This document shows, one piece after another, positions 15,252 through 22,578 of a DNA stretch of 38,831 nt. Below the pieces are notes generated by a model. It made no database searches and was not told the DNA's origin. It saw only the letters and a list, made by a program, of their open reading frames with translations. The first letter of the stretch is position 1. Every line of letters begins with the position of its first letter. The position numbers and the translations under genes are program-made. The stretch is from Syntrophomonas sp. DTU019 (lineage in GTDB: Bacteria; Bacillota; Syntrophomonadia; Syntrophomonadales; Syntrophomonadaceae): the NCBI GenBank assembly GCA_001512785.1, contig LFSQ01000038.1:1-38831 (forward strand). Direction: 5' to 3'.

Positions 15252-16202
15252 TCACGCCTTACTGAGTCCCAAGGCCTCTTTGCACTGGATCAGCCAGGTG
15301 ATGACGCGGTTGACCGGTGTTTCTATCCCTAAGCCTTCACCCAACCTTACTACCGCACCGTTTAAGGCCTCTATTTCGGTCTTGCGGCCTTGTTGAATGT
15401 CCTGCAGCATGGAAGCCCGGTGAGCTGCGGTGGAAGGAAGCAGCTGCTGGTAAAAGGTGCTGCGATAAGCCTCAGCATCCTCCCAGGGAACGGGCTGCTT
15501 TAGGGCTTTTAGGACCGCAAATATTTCGCTGATTATTTGGTCCATCAGCTGACGGCTCCACTCCATCTCCGCCAGTTTCCCGTAAGGTACCTCCAGAATG
15601 GCACCCAGAGGGTTTAAGGCCGAGTTATAAATGATTTTTGCCCATAAAAAATCCATGATATTGGGTGAAACCCGGGTGGGAATGCCGGCCCGGCTGAAAA
15701 CCTCAGCCAGTACCTGCAACCGGGCTGTATCCAGCAGTTGCTCCGGCTGGCCGATGAGCACATCATCAGCTATAACCGTTACTTCTGAAATACCGGGCTG
15801 TAAAGTTACCGCACCGAAAATCACCCGTCCCAGAACCAGGTGATGAGCGGCAATGTATTTACAAGCGGCTTCGTAATTGCCGTAGCCGTTTTGCGCCAGA
15901 AGCACATAGGTGGTATCCTTAATATAGGGTTTCAGCACTTGAGATACAGCATCGGTCTGGAATGCTTTAACGGTAACAATGATCAAATCAAAATCAACCT
16001 CATCCAATTGGTTGATGCAGGTTGCAACCCGGTCCAAAAATGCCTGGTGCTCACCCCAGATGCCCCGCACCTGTACACCCTGGCGATCTATACAGGACGC
16101 GACCGAAGGGATGTCGATACCAAACACTTTATGACCGGCCTTTTTTAAAAGACACGAATATACTGTTCCCAAAGCCCCCAGGCCAAATACTAAAACGTTC
16201 AT
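15252..16202 (-). CDS. 2-dehydropantoate 2-reductase family protein (PanE/ApbA)
   Basis: A 316-residue NADPH-dependent ketopantoate reductase homologue, the step to pantoate in CoA synthesis. The N-terminal Rossmann motif is VFGLGALGTVYSC; the catalytic lysine is in FLWAKIIYNSALNPLGAIL; the C-terminal helical domain has RKTEIEALNGAVVRLGEGLG. ATG 16202 is preceded by TATAAT (16214-16209 on this strand) so close that the transcript may start at or next to the ATG. It is the only minus-strand gene between 8.1 and 17.9 kb and is bracketed by direct repeats. Many genomes have several ApbA paralogues, so panE function is likely but not certain. Confidence 0.88.
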   Translation of the reverse strand: MNVLVFGLGALGTVYSCLLKKAGHKVFGIDIPSVASCIDRQGVQVRGIWGEHQAFLDRVATCINQLDEVDFDLIIVTVKAFQTDAVSQVLKPYIKDTTYVLLAQNGYGNYEAACKYIAAHHLVLGRVIFGAVTLQPGISEVTVIADDVLIGQPEQLLDTARLQVLAEVFSRAGIPTRVSPNIMDFLWAKIIYNSALNPLGAILEVPYGKLAEMEWSRQLMDQIISEIFAVLKALKQPVPWEDAEAYRSTFYQQLLPSTAAHRASMLQDIQQGRKTEIEALNGAVVRLGEGLGIETPVNRVITWLIQCKEALGLSKA

Positions 16203-16224
16203 TTTTCCATTATACTTTATGTGT

Positions 16225-16254
16225 GGTGCCTGGCACCACAGTTATTTACTTATT
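16225..16254 (+). repeat. Direct repeat copy 2 with palindromic head
   Basis: GGTGCCTGGCACC followed by ACAGTTATTTACTTATT; 28 of 30 positions match the copy at 15102-15131. It lies 22 nt upstream of the panE-like start codon. Confidence 0.8.
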
Positions 16255-16294
16255 GTGGTTGACCGCGACTTAAATTTGGGAAAGGGAGAAGGAT

Positions 16295-17068
16295 ATGCCC
16301 GATTACAGTTATGTGGACCAGCCCCAGGTGTTGCAGTATCTGTTTTACCCCCGCTACGATGCCAGTGAGAATCCCCCCGGAAGCTACGATCATTTTGTTG
16401 AGGTAGGAGATAATGTGCGGGTGGCCTGTCGTTTTTATTTGGCTGACCCGGATTGGCCGTGGATGCTGTACTTTCACGGCAACGGTGAAGTAGCCAGCGA
16501 TTATGACCAGATAGCCCTCTTTTACCAGTTCTGCAGGGTAAATCTGGCAGTGGCCGATTACCGCGGTTACGGATTGAGCCAGGGCAGGCCGACGGTGGCA
16601 GCTCTCATCAGCGATGCGGAAAAGGTCTGGACGGAAGTAAACCGGTACGTCAAGGAAAGCTATGCACAGGCGGTAAGCTGGGTTATGGGGCGCTCCATGG
16701 GCAGTATCGCAGCATTGCACCTAGCTTATCGATTCCCACAGGAGATGCAGGGTTTCATCATTGAGAGCGGCTTTGCCTGCGTAACCCGCCTTATCACCCA
16801 TTTGGGAATTATGGCCCCAAATCCACAATTAAAAAGCATCGAAGCAGAGTGTTTGGAGATGATAAAGCAAATTGAGGTGCCGGCCTTGATCCTGCACGGG
16901 GATCGCGATACCCTGGTACCCTGGTCTGAGGGCAAACTGGTATACGATACCCTTGGTTCAGCTGATAAGCAAATGCTTGCCATACCCGGAGCCAGTCACA
17001 ATGACATTATTTTCTGCGATATGCCGCGCTATTTTGGGGCTATTGAGCAGTTTGTAAACAAATGTTAA
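16295..17068 (+). CDS. Alpha/beta hydrolase
   Basis: A 257-residue alpha/beta hydrolase-fold protein, probably cytoplasmic. The oxyanion segment is YFHGNGEVA; nucleophile Ser134 lies in VMGRSMGSIAA; Asp205 is in ILHGDRDTLVP and His235 in PGASHNDII. The family (BEM46/FrsA-like) includes esterases and thioesterases; the substrate is unknown. GGGAGAAGG is 5-8 nt before the ATG. Confidence 0.88.
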   Translation: MPDYSYVDQPQVLQYLFYPRYDASENPPGSYDHFVEVGDNVRVACRFYLADPDWPWMLYFHGNGEVASDYDQIALFYQFCRVNLAVADYRGYGLSQGRPTVAALISDAEKVWTEVNRYVKESYAQAVSWVMGRSMGSIAALHLAYRFPQEMQGFIIESGFACVTRLITHLGIMAPNPQLKSIEAECLEMIKQIEVPALILHGDRDTLVPWSEGKLVYDTLGSADKQMLAIPGASHNDIIFCDMPRYFGAIEQFVNKC

Positions 17069-17114
17069 GCATACTCTTTATACTATTTTGTCCAGGCAAG
17101 GGGAATAGTAAAGT

Positions 17115-17903
17115 ATGATAACATCGAGGTGTGGAAGGCTGATTCACCTGGATAAAGCCTGGATACACAGTGATCCCTGGGGGGCTTATCGCCTGGTGCT
17201 GCTGGCGGCGCGATTCGATATGGCAATTGCCACCGACACTGTAGAATTGATCAAGTCGGTTGATTTCACCCGGTTGGACAAAGGGCACATCTTCCCGGAA
17301 TTGAGCAAACTGCTGCTATCAGAGCGGCCCTCACAGGGTCTGCGCTATATGTTTAGATGCGGCATCCTAAAGCAGGTCCATCCCCTGCTTTTTGCCCTGG
17401 TGGGCTGCCGGCAGGAAGAAAGCCATCACCCCGAAGGCGATGCTTTTCAACATACCCTCCTGGTGGTAGAGCAATGCCGGAAGCGCTTACAGGACTCGGC
17501 CCATCCCCTGGTATTGATGTGGGCGGCTTTGCTGCACGATATCGGCAAGCCAGCAACCACCGCTTATCATAAAGGCAAGCTTACCGCTTACGGTCATGAT
17601 GTAGCCGGCAGCAGGCTGGCGGTCAGTTTTTTAACCGAGCTCAAGGCCCCGCCAGAGGTGGTAAATGCTGTGCAGCAGCTGGTCAGAGAGCATATGCAGC
17701 CGGTGTTGTTGTATAAACAAAAGGACAAGGTCAGCGATAGAGCCATTCGCCGCTTGCTGGCCAGAGTCGATATCAAAGAATTGTTGCTGCTGTCGGAGGC
17801 CGATTATACAGGCAGGGGAATCACAAGGGACTATCAACCCATAAAGAACTGGTTGTGCCGGCGCATAGAACAATTGCAAATGCCTGGTGCGGATAAATCG
17901 TAA
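17115..17903 (+). CDS. HD-domain protein resembling the C-terminal part of CCA tRNA nucleotidyltransferase
   Basis: A 262-residue protein that aligns with the second half of bacterial poly(A) polymerase/CCA-adding enzymes. It starts where those enzymes read L-R-A-x-R-F-A (here YRLVLLAARFDMAIATDTVELI), continues with LSKLLLSERPSQGLRYMFRCGIL and then an HD phosphohydrolase domain: HHPEGDAFQHTLLVVEQC, WAALLHDIGKP and a later VREHMQP. The nucleotidyltransferase head with its G-S/D-x-D site is missing, and the 46 nt before ATG 17115 cannot code for it. The start has no strong ribosome binding site. It is probably a stand-alone metal-dependent phosphohydrolase (2',3'-cyclic or similar) or a remnant. 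Confidence 0.75.
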   Translation: MITSRCGRLIHLDKAWIHSDPWGAYRLVLLAARFDMAIATDTVELIKSVDFTRLDKGHIFPELSKLLLSERPSQGLRYMFRCGILKQVHPLLFALVGCRQEESHHPEGDAFQHTLLVVEQCRKRLQDSAHPLVLMWAALLHDIGKPATTAYHKGKLTAYGHDVAGSRLAVSFLTELKAPPEVVNAVQQLVREHMQPVLLYKQKDKVSDRAIRRLLARVDIKELLLLSEADYTGRGITRDYQPIKNWLCRRIEQLQMPGADKS

Positions 17904-17956
17904 AACCAGTCCCCTCATAATTCAAAGCATGGCAGTATTAACTGCAACAACCTGAT

Positions 17957-18517
17957 TTAAGGCTGCCGGTATTGGTGATAGCTCATAAAATGCTTCAGCG
18001 CGATCATCGCCCCGAGTACAGCCAGCCAGGTTAAGGGACCGGTGCTCAAGGCCAGGATTGCTACGGCTATTGCCCCGCATGCTGAGGCTACGTCATCCTG
18101 CCGCCTCAGAGCATAAACCAGCAGCCATGCAATTACAAAAACCGCAATGGCTAAATGCTGGCCTGACCACAAGAGACCGCCCAAGCCGGCAGCCAGACCT
18201 TTACCACCCGAAAACTTCAGCCAAACAGGCCAGATATGGCCGCTCACCGCTGCTGCCAGCCCCAATAAAGGGTCAACCCCGCAATAGGCCGCAATACAGG
18301 CTGCGATGGCCCCTTTTCCACAGTCCACCGCAAACACCGCCACAGCGGGCAGCCAGCCCATGATCAGGCGCGTGTTCATAGTGCCTATATTGCCTGAACC
18401 ATGCTCTCGAATGTCCAGATTGTAGCAGAATTTGCCCATCAGATAAGCGCTGGGAATGCTCCCTATCAGGTAACAAAGGGCTATAACCCCAATTATCAGC
18501 CAGTAGTCATGTGCCAT
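17957..18517 (-). CDS. plsY: Glycerol-3-phosphate acyltransferase PlsY family
   Basis: A 186-residue membrane enzyme that acylates glycerol-3-phosphate from acyl-phosphate, the first step of phospholipid synthesis. About five membrane spans. The three conserved loops are GSIPSAYLMGK, REHGSGNIGTMN and FSGGKGLAAGLGGLL. The second loop differs from the usual G-S-G-N-P-G-A-T-N at three positions (Ile for Pro, Thr for Ala, Met for Thr), so this may be a divergent paralogue. It is convergent with the HD gene and divergent from yedF. Confidence 0.85.
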   Translation of the reverse strand: MAHDYWLIIGVIALCYLIGSIPSAYLMGKFCYNLDIREHGSGNIGTMNTRLIMGWLPAVAVFAVDCGKGAIAACIAAYCGVDPLLGLAAAVSGHIWPVWLKFSGGKGLAAGLGGLLWSGQHLAIAVFVIAWLLVYALRRQDDVASACGAIAVAILALSTGPLTWLAVLGAMIALKHFMSYHQYRQP

Positions 18518-18858
18518 GCTTCTCTTCCCATCCTGCCTGGCATTATTTTGCCGGGATACGGGTAAATCCCCGCAGCAGTGCCAGGAAACTGCCGGTATTT
18601 CCCGGTTATATAATTCCGGCCGGTCATACTTTGTTCCGGGCTAATTGCCTTATGCCGGTGTAATTCGGCACGGGTACAGGGATAGTCCTGCACGCTCCGC
18701 GAAGTCGCACAGCAAAGCCAAATTGACTCATTGAGTCGGTCAAAAGCAGCTTCATGGCGAGGGCAGTTTTTAACATAACCAATTATTATTTAATGTATAA
18801 TCATCTATATGATATAGTAGGGTTAGACACAGATTAACAAGCCGAAAGGATGAGAGCA
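18518..18858. promoter_or_regulatory. Divergent intergenic region between plsY and yedF
   Basis: There is no protein gene. A short palindrome GACTCA-T-TGAGTC lies at 18725-18737. TATAAT at 18796-18801 is a plausible -10 for yedF, without a clear -35. Nothing else recognisable was seen. Confidence 0.4.
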
Positions 18859-19431
18859 TTGCCGTACAAAATAGATGCCCGGGGTTTAAACTGCCCTGAA
18901 CCGGTAATTCTCACCAAGAAGGGCATAGACCTGGGTGAGGAGCATATTGAGATAGTGGTGGACAATCTGGCTGCACGGGAGAATGTCAGCAAAATGGGCA
19001 TCAGCCAGGGTTATGAGGTAAATGTTGAAGAAAAGGGTGAGGAATTCCACATCACCCTGTTGAAAAAAGCCGCTTCCCGGGTCGCCGCAGAACCGAGCCA
19101 GGAGGTTTCGATTTTGGTCAAAAGCGATCTCTTCGGGAACGGCGACGTTGAGTTGGGGCAGACCCTGATGAAAAGCTTTTTATACACCTTAAATGAGACC
19201 GCCGGGGTAAAATATGTGGTATTCATGAACCGTGGGGTCTTGCTGACCATCGCCGGCTCTCCGGTGCTGGACCATTTAGAGGCCCTGGAAGAAAAAGGGG
19301 TGTCGGTTTTGAGCTGCGGCACCTGTCTGGATTATTATCAGGTCAGGGATCAGCTGGCGGTAGGAGCGGTCACCAACATGTATTCTGCCCTGGAGATTCT
19401 GACCAGTACAGCGCGCAACCTCACCATTTAA
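18859..19431 (+). CDS. yedF: Selenium-associated sulfurtransferase-like protein YedF
   Basis: A 190-residue fusion of a TusA/SirA-like domain (1-75; DARGLNCPEPVILTK with Cys12-Pro13) and a DsrE-like domain (about 85-190; VKSDLFGNGDVELGQTLMKS and SCGTCLDYYQVRDQL). Proteins of this form are known to occur mainly in genomes with selenium metabolism and are named selenium metabolism protein YedF. TTG 18859 is preferred because AAAGGA (18845-18850) runs into the in-frame ATG at 18850. A cysteine desulfurase follows 19 nt later, suggesting a donor-carrier pair for sulfur or selenium. The TGA-containing gene 3 kb downstream fits that setting. Confidence 0.9.
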   Translation: MPYKIDARGLNCPEPVILTKKGIDLGEEHIEIVVDNLAARENVSKMGISQGYEVNVEEKGEEFHITLLKKAASRVAAEPSQEVSILVKSDLFGNGDVELGQTLMKSFLYTLNETAGVKYVVFMNRGVLLTIAGSPVLDHLEALEEKGVSVLSCGTCLDYYQVRDQLAVGAVTNMYSALEILTSTARNLTI

Positions 19432-19450
19432 AAGAAGGCAGGTACTTTAA

Positions 19451-20590
19451 ATGATTTATATGGACAATGCCGCTACCAGTTTTCCCAAGCCGGAAGCGGT
19501 ATACCGGGCAATTGATCATTTTAACCGCAACCTCGGGGGCAGTCCGGGGCGGGGCAGTCATCAATCCACATTGAGAGCAGGGGCCATCCTGCTGGAATGC
19601 CGGGAATTGCTGGCCAGATTGTTCAATATTGGCGATGCCGCCCAAATTGCCTTTACCGCCAATATTACTGAAGCCATCAATATCGGGCTAAAAGGGGTGC
19701 TTAAGCCGGGTGATCACATCATTACCAGCAGCATGGAGCATAATGCTGTAGCCCGCCCGCTGCATGCACTGACCCGGCAGGGTATTGAATGGACCAGGAT
19801 TCCCTGTGGCCCGGATGGCAGTTTGGATCCGGCTGACATCGAGCCGGGCATCAAGGCCAATACTCGTATGATCTGCATGCTGCATGCCTCTAACCTGACC
19901 GGAACCATCCTTCCCATCGCGGAGGTGGGGAGAATCGCCGCCCGGCATGGGCTGATTTTTATGGTGGACAGCGCTCAGACCGCAGGTGTGCTCCCCATCG
20001 ATGTAGAGCAGTATCATATAGATATTCTTACCTTTACCGGCCATAAAAGCCTGTTGGGGCCTCAGGGAACAGGGGGTATTTATGTTGATCCCCGCATCGA
20101 GCTAGGCCTGCTCAAAGAAGGCGGTACGGGATCCTCTTCCGAGCTCCTGGATCAACCTGTAACCATGCCGGATCGGCTGGAATCCGGTACCCCTAATACA
20201 CCTGGTATCGCCGGGCTGGCTGCCGGGGTTAATTTCATTTTAAAAACCGGCCTGGAGGTTATTCGCCGCCATGAGCGGGAGCTTACCGATATACTGATCC
20301 GTGAGCTTAGCCGTATACCCGGTCTTTCAATCTACGGTCCGCTTGACAGCCGGCGGCAGACCGCGATAGTATCCTTCAACATCGATGGGATTGATTGCGG
20401 GGAAGTGAGTCTACGTTTGGACCAGGATTATGGCATCATAACCCGTTCGGGAATGCACTGTGCCCCATTGGCGCATCAGACCATAGGCACATTTGAGCGG
20501 GGGGCTTGTAGAATAAGCCCGGGCTTTTTCAATACTATTGATGAAGTTGAAAAGGTTATCGAGGCCGTGTGGCATATGGCCAGAACATGA
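19451..20590 (+). CDS. Cysteine desulfurase family PLP aminotransferase (class V)
   Basis: A 379-residue PLP enzyme of the NifS/Csd type that releases sulfur or selenium from cysteine or selenocysteine. PLP lysine Lys199 is in LTFTGHKSLLGPQGTGG; the catalytic cysteine Cys337 is in TRSGMHCAPLAHQTIG; SMEHNAV and DSAQTAGV are the other cofactor contacts. It is of the shorter family often found beside yedF. The start ATG 19451 is 19 nt after yedF, so they form an operon, ended by the bidirectional terminator near 20765. Confidence 0.93.
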   Translation: MIYMDNAATSFPKPEAVYRAIDHFNRNLGGSPGRGSHQSTLRAGAILLECRELLARLFNIGDAAQIAFTANITEAINIGLKGVLKPGDHIITSSMEHNAVARPLHALTRQGIEWTRIPCGPDGSLDPADIEPGIKANTRMICMLHASNLTGTILPIAEVGRIAARHGLIFMVDSAQTAGVLPIDVEQYHIDILTFTGHKSLLGPQGTGGIYVDPRIELGLLKEGGTGSSSELLDQPVTMPDRLESGTPNTPGIAGLAAGVNFILKTGLEVIRRHERELTDILIRELSRIPGLSIYGPLDSRRQTAIVSFNIDGIDCGEVSLRLDQDYGIITRSGMHCAPLAHQTIGTFERGACRISPGFFNTIDEVEKVIEAVWHMART

Positions 20591-20750
20591 GATTGCCTGA
20601 AAGCGTTTCAGCTGAACTAAGCTAGGCAACCACCTTCACTCGGCCGGGCTACGGATAAATTAGCCGACTGGCTAAAGATTTGGTAATTGGATGAAAGATG
20701 GTAAGCTTGTATTCTCATGTCCATCAGGAACAGTCTGTTTATAGCAAAGA

Positions 20751-20784
20751 AAAAATAAGTGGGTTTAATACCCACTTATTTTTT
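20751..20784. terminator. Bidirectional rho-independent terminator
   Basis: An A-rich left arm with AATAAGTGGGT (20754-20764) pairs with ACCCACTTATT (20770-20780) around loop TTAAT. A-run and T-run flanks add further pairs, so either strand sees a stem with a U-tract. It separates the convergent cysteine desulfurase and acetate transporter genes. The rest of the 294-nt gap holds nothing recognised. Confidence 0.93.
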
Positions 20785-20884
20785 AAAACCATCGTTTTAC
20801 TCGAGTACCCCGATAATCTTATGAGACCTGGGGAAGCTCCATTTCCATCCTGTTACAGAATGAAAAAACAGCCCAATTCGATTA

Positions 20885-21502
20885 CTATTCGACTTTGGCT
20901 GCTGCGGGCTTGATCAAGGGACTGCCAACTGGCAGTACAACCTTCTTAAATTCTGTATTTAGTACAATCGCGGCGCTCATGTAGATACCGCATATACCAG
21001 CAATCAGCAGGAAGATACCGGCGATGGGAGCATATTGAGCTTTAGGCAGCCAAGTGCCGTCGGTCAATGCCACCAGAGGTACAGCAACGTCCAGGGCCAG
21101 TACCAGTATGGTCATCACCAGGGGAGCTTTGAAATATGATGGGGTCCACAGCCATAGTACAAACCACAGGGCCATCCACGCCCATCCGTCTATCCTAGTG
21201 TCGACCGCTATCCCGGTCAGCTTTTGGGAATAAACCTTAACAAAGAATTCTAACCCGCCAACCAGCATGAAGAATGCTGAGAAGAACAGGAAGATGTTAC
21301 CACCGGTAACTGCGCCCTCCATCAATTCAATTAAACCCACTATCAACTGTACAACGAAACCACCAATAATCCAGCATCCCAACAAAGGTGCTGCGGTCCC
21401 ATCTACCTTACCGGTCAAGATTGCATAGAAAGTGAAACACGCTACCGCCAGTGCCACCAACCCTGCAGGTGCAGGATTTGCCCAAGATGAATTACCTGAC
21501 AT
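20885..21502 (-). CDS. satP: Acetate uptake transporter, GPR1/FUN34/SatP family
   Basis: A 205-residue membrane protein with six spans. The family signature NPAPAGLVAL is at residues 9-18; the spans include GLVALAVACFTFYAIL, LGCWIIGGFVVQLIVGLIEL, NIFLFFSAFFMLVGG, WMALWFVLWLW, PLVMTILVLALDVAVPLV and PIAGIFLLIAGICGIYMSAAIV. The family carries acetate or succinate with protons (hexameric channel-like). In a fermenting or syntrophic anaerobe it may serve acetate export or uptake. GGAGGAG directly precedes its ATG. It has a long leader and a strong promoter about 490 nt upstream. Confidence 0.9.
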   Translation of the reverse strand: MSGNSSWANPAPAGLVALAVACFTFYAILTGKVDGTAAPLLGCWIIGGFVVQLIVGLIELMEGAVTGGNIFLFFSAFFMLVGGLEFFVKVYSQKLTGIAVDTRIDGWAWMALWFVLWLWTPSYFKAPLVMTILVLALDVAVPLVALTDGTWLPKAQYAPIAGIFLLIAGICGIYMSAAIVLNTEFKKVVLPVGSPLIKPAAAKVE

Positions 21503-22228
21503 CTAAACTCCTCCTTTTTTTCCTCTTCTTAACTTTCAGGATTGCGTTAGGCTGGTTCACCTCCTTTTACAGAAATCCAATGGGCTTGCTGAAGTAAAAC
21601 CAGTTTTCCTCCCGTAAGCCCAAAACAGTGTCACCGGGTTAGAGATTTGTAGATGGTGGTGTATATTCTCTCTGCTTTCTCTATACATACACCACAGGAA
21701 GGTACTGTACCTGAAAGGTAATCAAGGTTGGGCAATTAATAGTTTGTTTTGGCTCTGCTCCCTGCTGCGTTGGCTATGACGAATACAGTATTTCCGGTTT
21801 TCTGTGATCTCCTCGGCCTATCCTTCCTGAAATCGAGGATTAAGTTGGAGGAAAACGTATAATGCTTTAGTTACAGCACATACCCGAAACCGGGCTTCAC
21901 CTGAACGCCTAAACTAAACTAATGTTCGTGCTTTGATTAAACTATTTAATATATGCAATGAGTGTAAATTCTATACATAAGTGATTTTATTGTATTGGAC
22001 ATGTAGGGTTTTGTCAAGAACCTATGCTCCAGGCCCAGTGTGATGTTTTTATGATTATATATATGTGTGCCGCAGCAAAAATATGGACAAAAATTGTGCC
22101 GCAGTCGTTATAGCTAATCGCCTGGCCGGATTGTGCAGATAGTTCAATTCAGTGGTTATAGCTTTGGTCTACAGGTATAATATAAGGGTAGTGTATACAG
22201 AAATATATGCAAAATAGGAGGATATAGA
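21503..22228. other. 726-nt intergenic region with long leader of the acetate transporter gene
   Basis: There is no convincing protein gene. On the minus strand about 480 nt separate the predicted transcription start from the satP ATG. This leader holds a 9-bp inverted repeat GTGGTGTAT (21656-21664) / ATACACCAC (21687-21695), the palindrome GGTAC-T-GTACC (21711-21721) and a 7-bp pair TGGGCTT (21580-21586) / AAGCCCA (21616-21622). No known riboswitch class was recognised. A direct repeat TGTGCCGCAG occurs at 22066-22075 and 22095-22104. TATAAT at 22176-22181 may be the -10 of the selenoprotein gene. Confidence 0.5.
21989..22017 (-). promoter_or_regulatory. Sigma-A-type promoter for the acetate transporter
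   Basis: Read on the minus strand: TTGACA (22017-22012), a 17-nt spacer, then TACAAT (21994-21989). The match to consensus is near perfect and the direction fits satP. Predicted start is near 21982. Confidence 0.75.
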
Positions 22229-22567
22229 ATGAGCTCGGAGGTCATTAGGGTTGAGGTATATCAAGGCGTATCTCCCGCTATGGGGTGAAGCTGTTCAACG
22301 GGTTGTACACTCGGAGACAGTTGTGGAGCAACTGATGCGGAAGCAGTGGAATTACTTCAGGCCGAATTACAGCGAGTATATGGAGATAGAGTACAGTTTG
22401 CCTGCATAGATACCACTCAAACCTCACTTGATTCATTCCCGCTGATATCGCGTGTAGTACAAATGGGTTACAATTTCCCCATTACAGCCATCAATGGAAA
22501 ACCGCGCCTGGCTGGAGGGATAGATATCGACCAGATTAAAAACTTGCTGGACGAGATTTTACCATAG
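22229..22567 (+). CDS. Predicted selenoprotein, small thioredoxin-like protein with in-frame TGA
   Basis: Read through one TGA (22286-22288, codon 20), the frame gives 112 residues: an N-terminal strand VIRVEVYQGVSPAMG, then Sec-SCSTGCTLGDSCG, a helix DAEAVELLQAELQRVYG, the strand VQFACIDTT, and FPITAINGKPRLAGGIDIDQI. The latter includes the cis-Pro-like segment and final beta strands typical of thioredoxin folds. AGGAGG (22216-22221) lies 7 nt before ATG 22229, and no comparable site serves the frame after the TGA. The TGA stands where a redox Cys would be expected, with Cys at +2 and +6. A SECIS-like hairpin follows. It precedes an SDR gene by 11 nt. The precise family is not recognised; alternatives are a true stop (pseudogene) or sequencing error. 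Confidence 0.72.
22318..22334 (+). promoter_or_regulatory. Candidate bacterial SECIS hairpin
   Basis: CAGTTG (22318-22323) pairs perfectly with CAACTG (22329-22334) around loop TGGAG. The loop has G at its second position, 37 nt after the TGA. Bacterial SECIS elements are small hairpins just downstream of the UGA with a G among the first loop bases; this one lies at the far end of the usual distance. Fold and function are inferred. Confidence 0.45.
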
Positions 22568-22578
22568 GGTGCAGCGCT

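Noticed and set aside
20698-20913. 71-codon frame after the cysteine desulfurase gene
   Set aside because: It spans the bidirectional terminator and overlaps the acetate transporter gene on the other strand; composition is not protein-like.
22296-22305. CAACGGGTTG directly after the TGA as SECIS stem
   Set aside because: The four-pair stem leaves a two-base loop; the hairpin at 22318-22334 is the better candidate.
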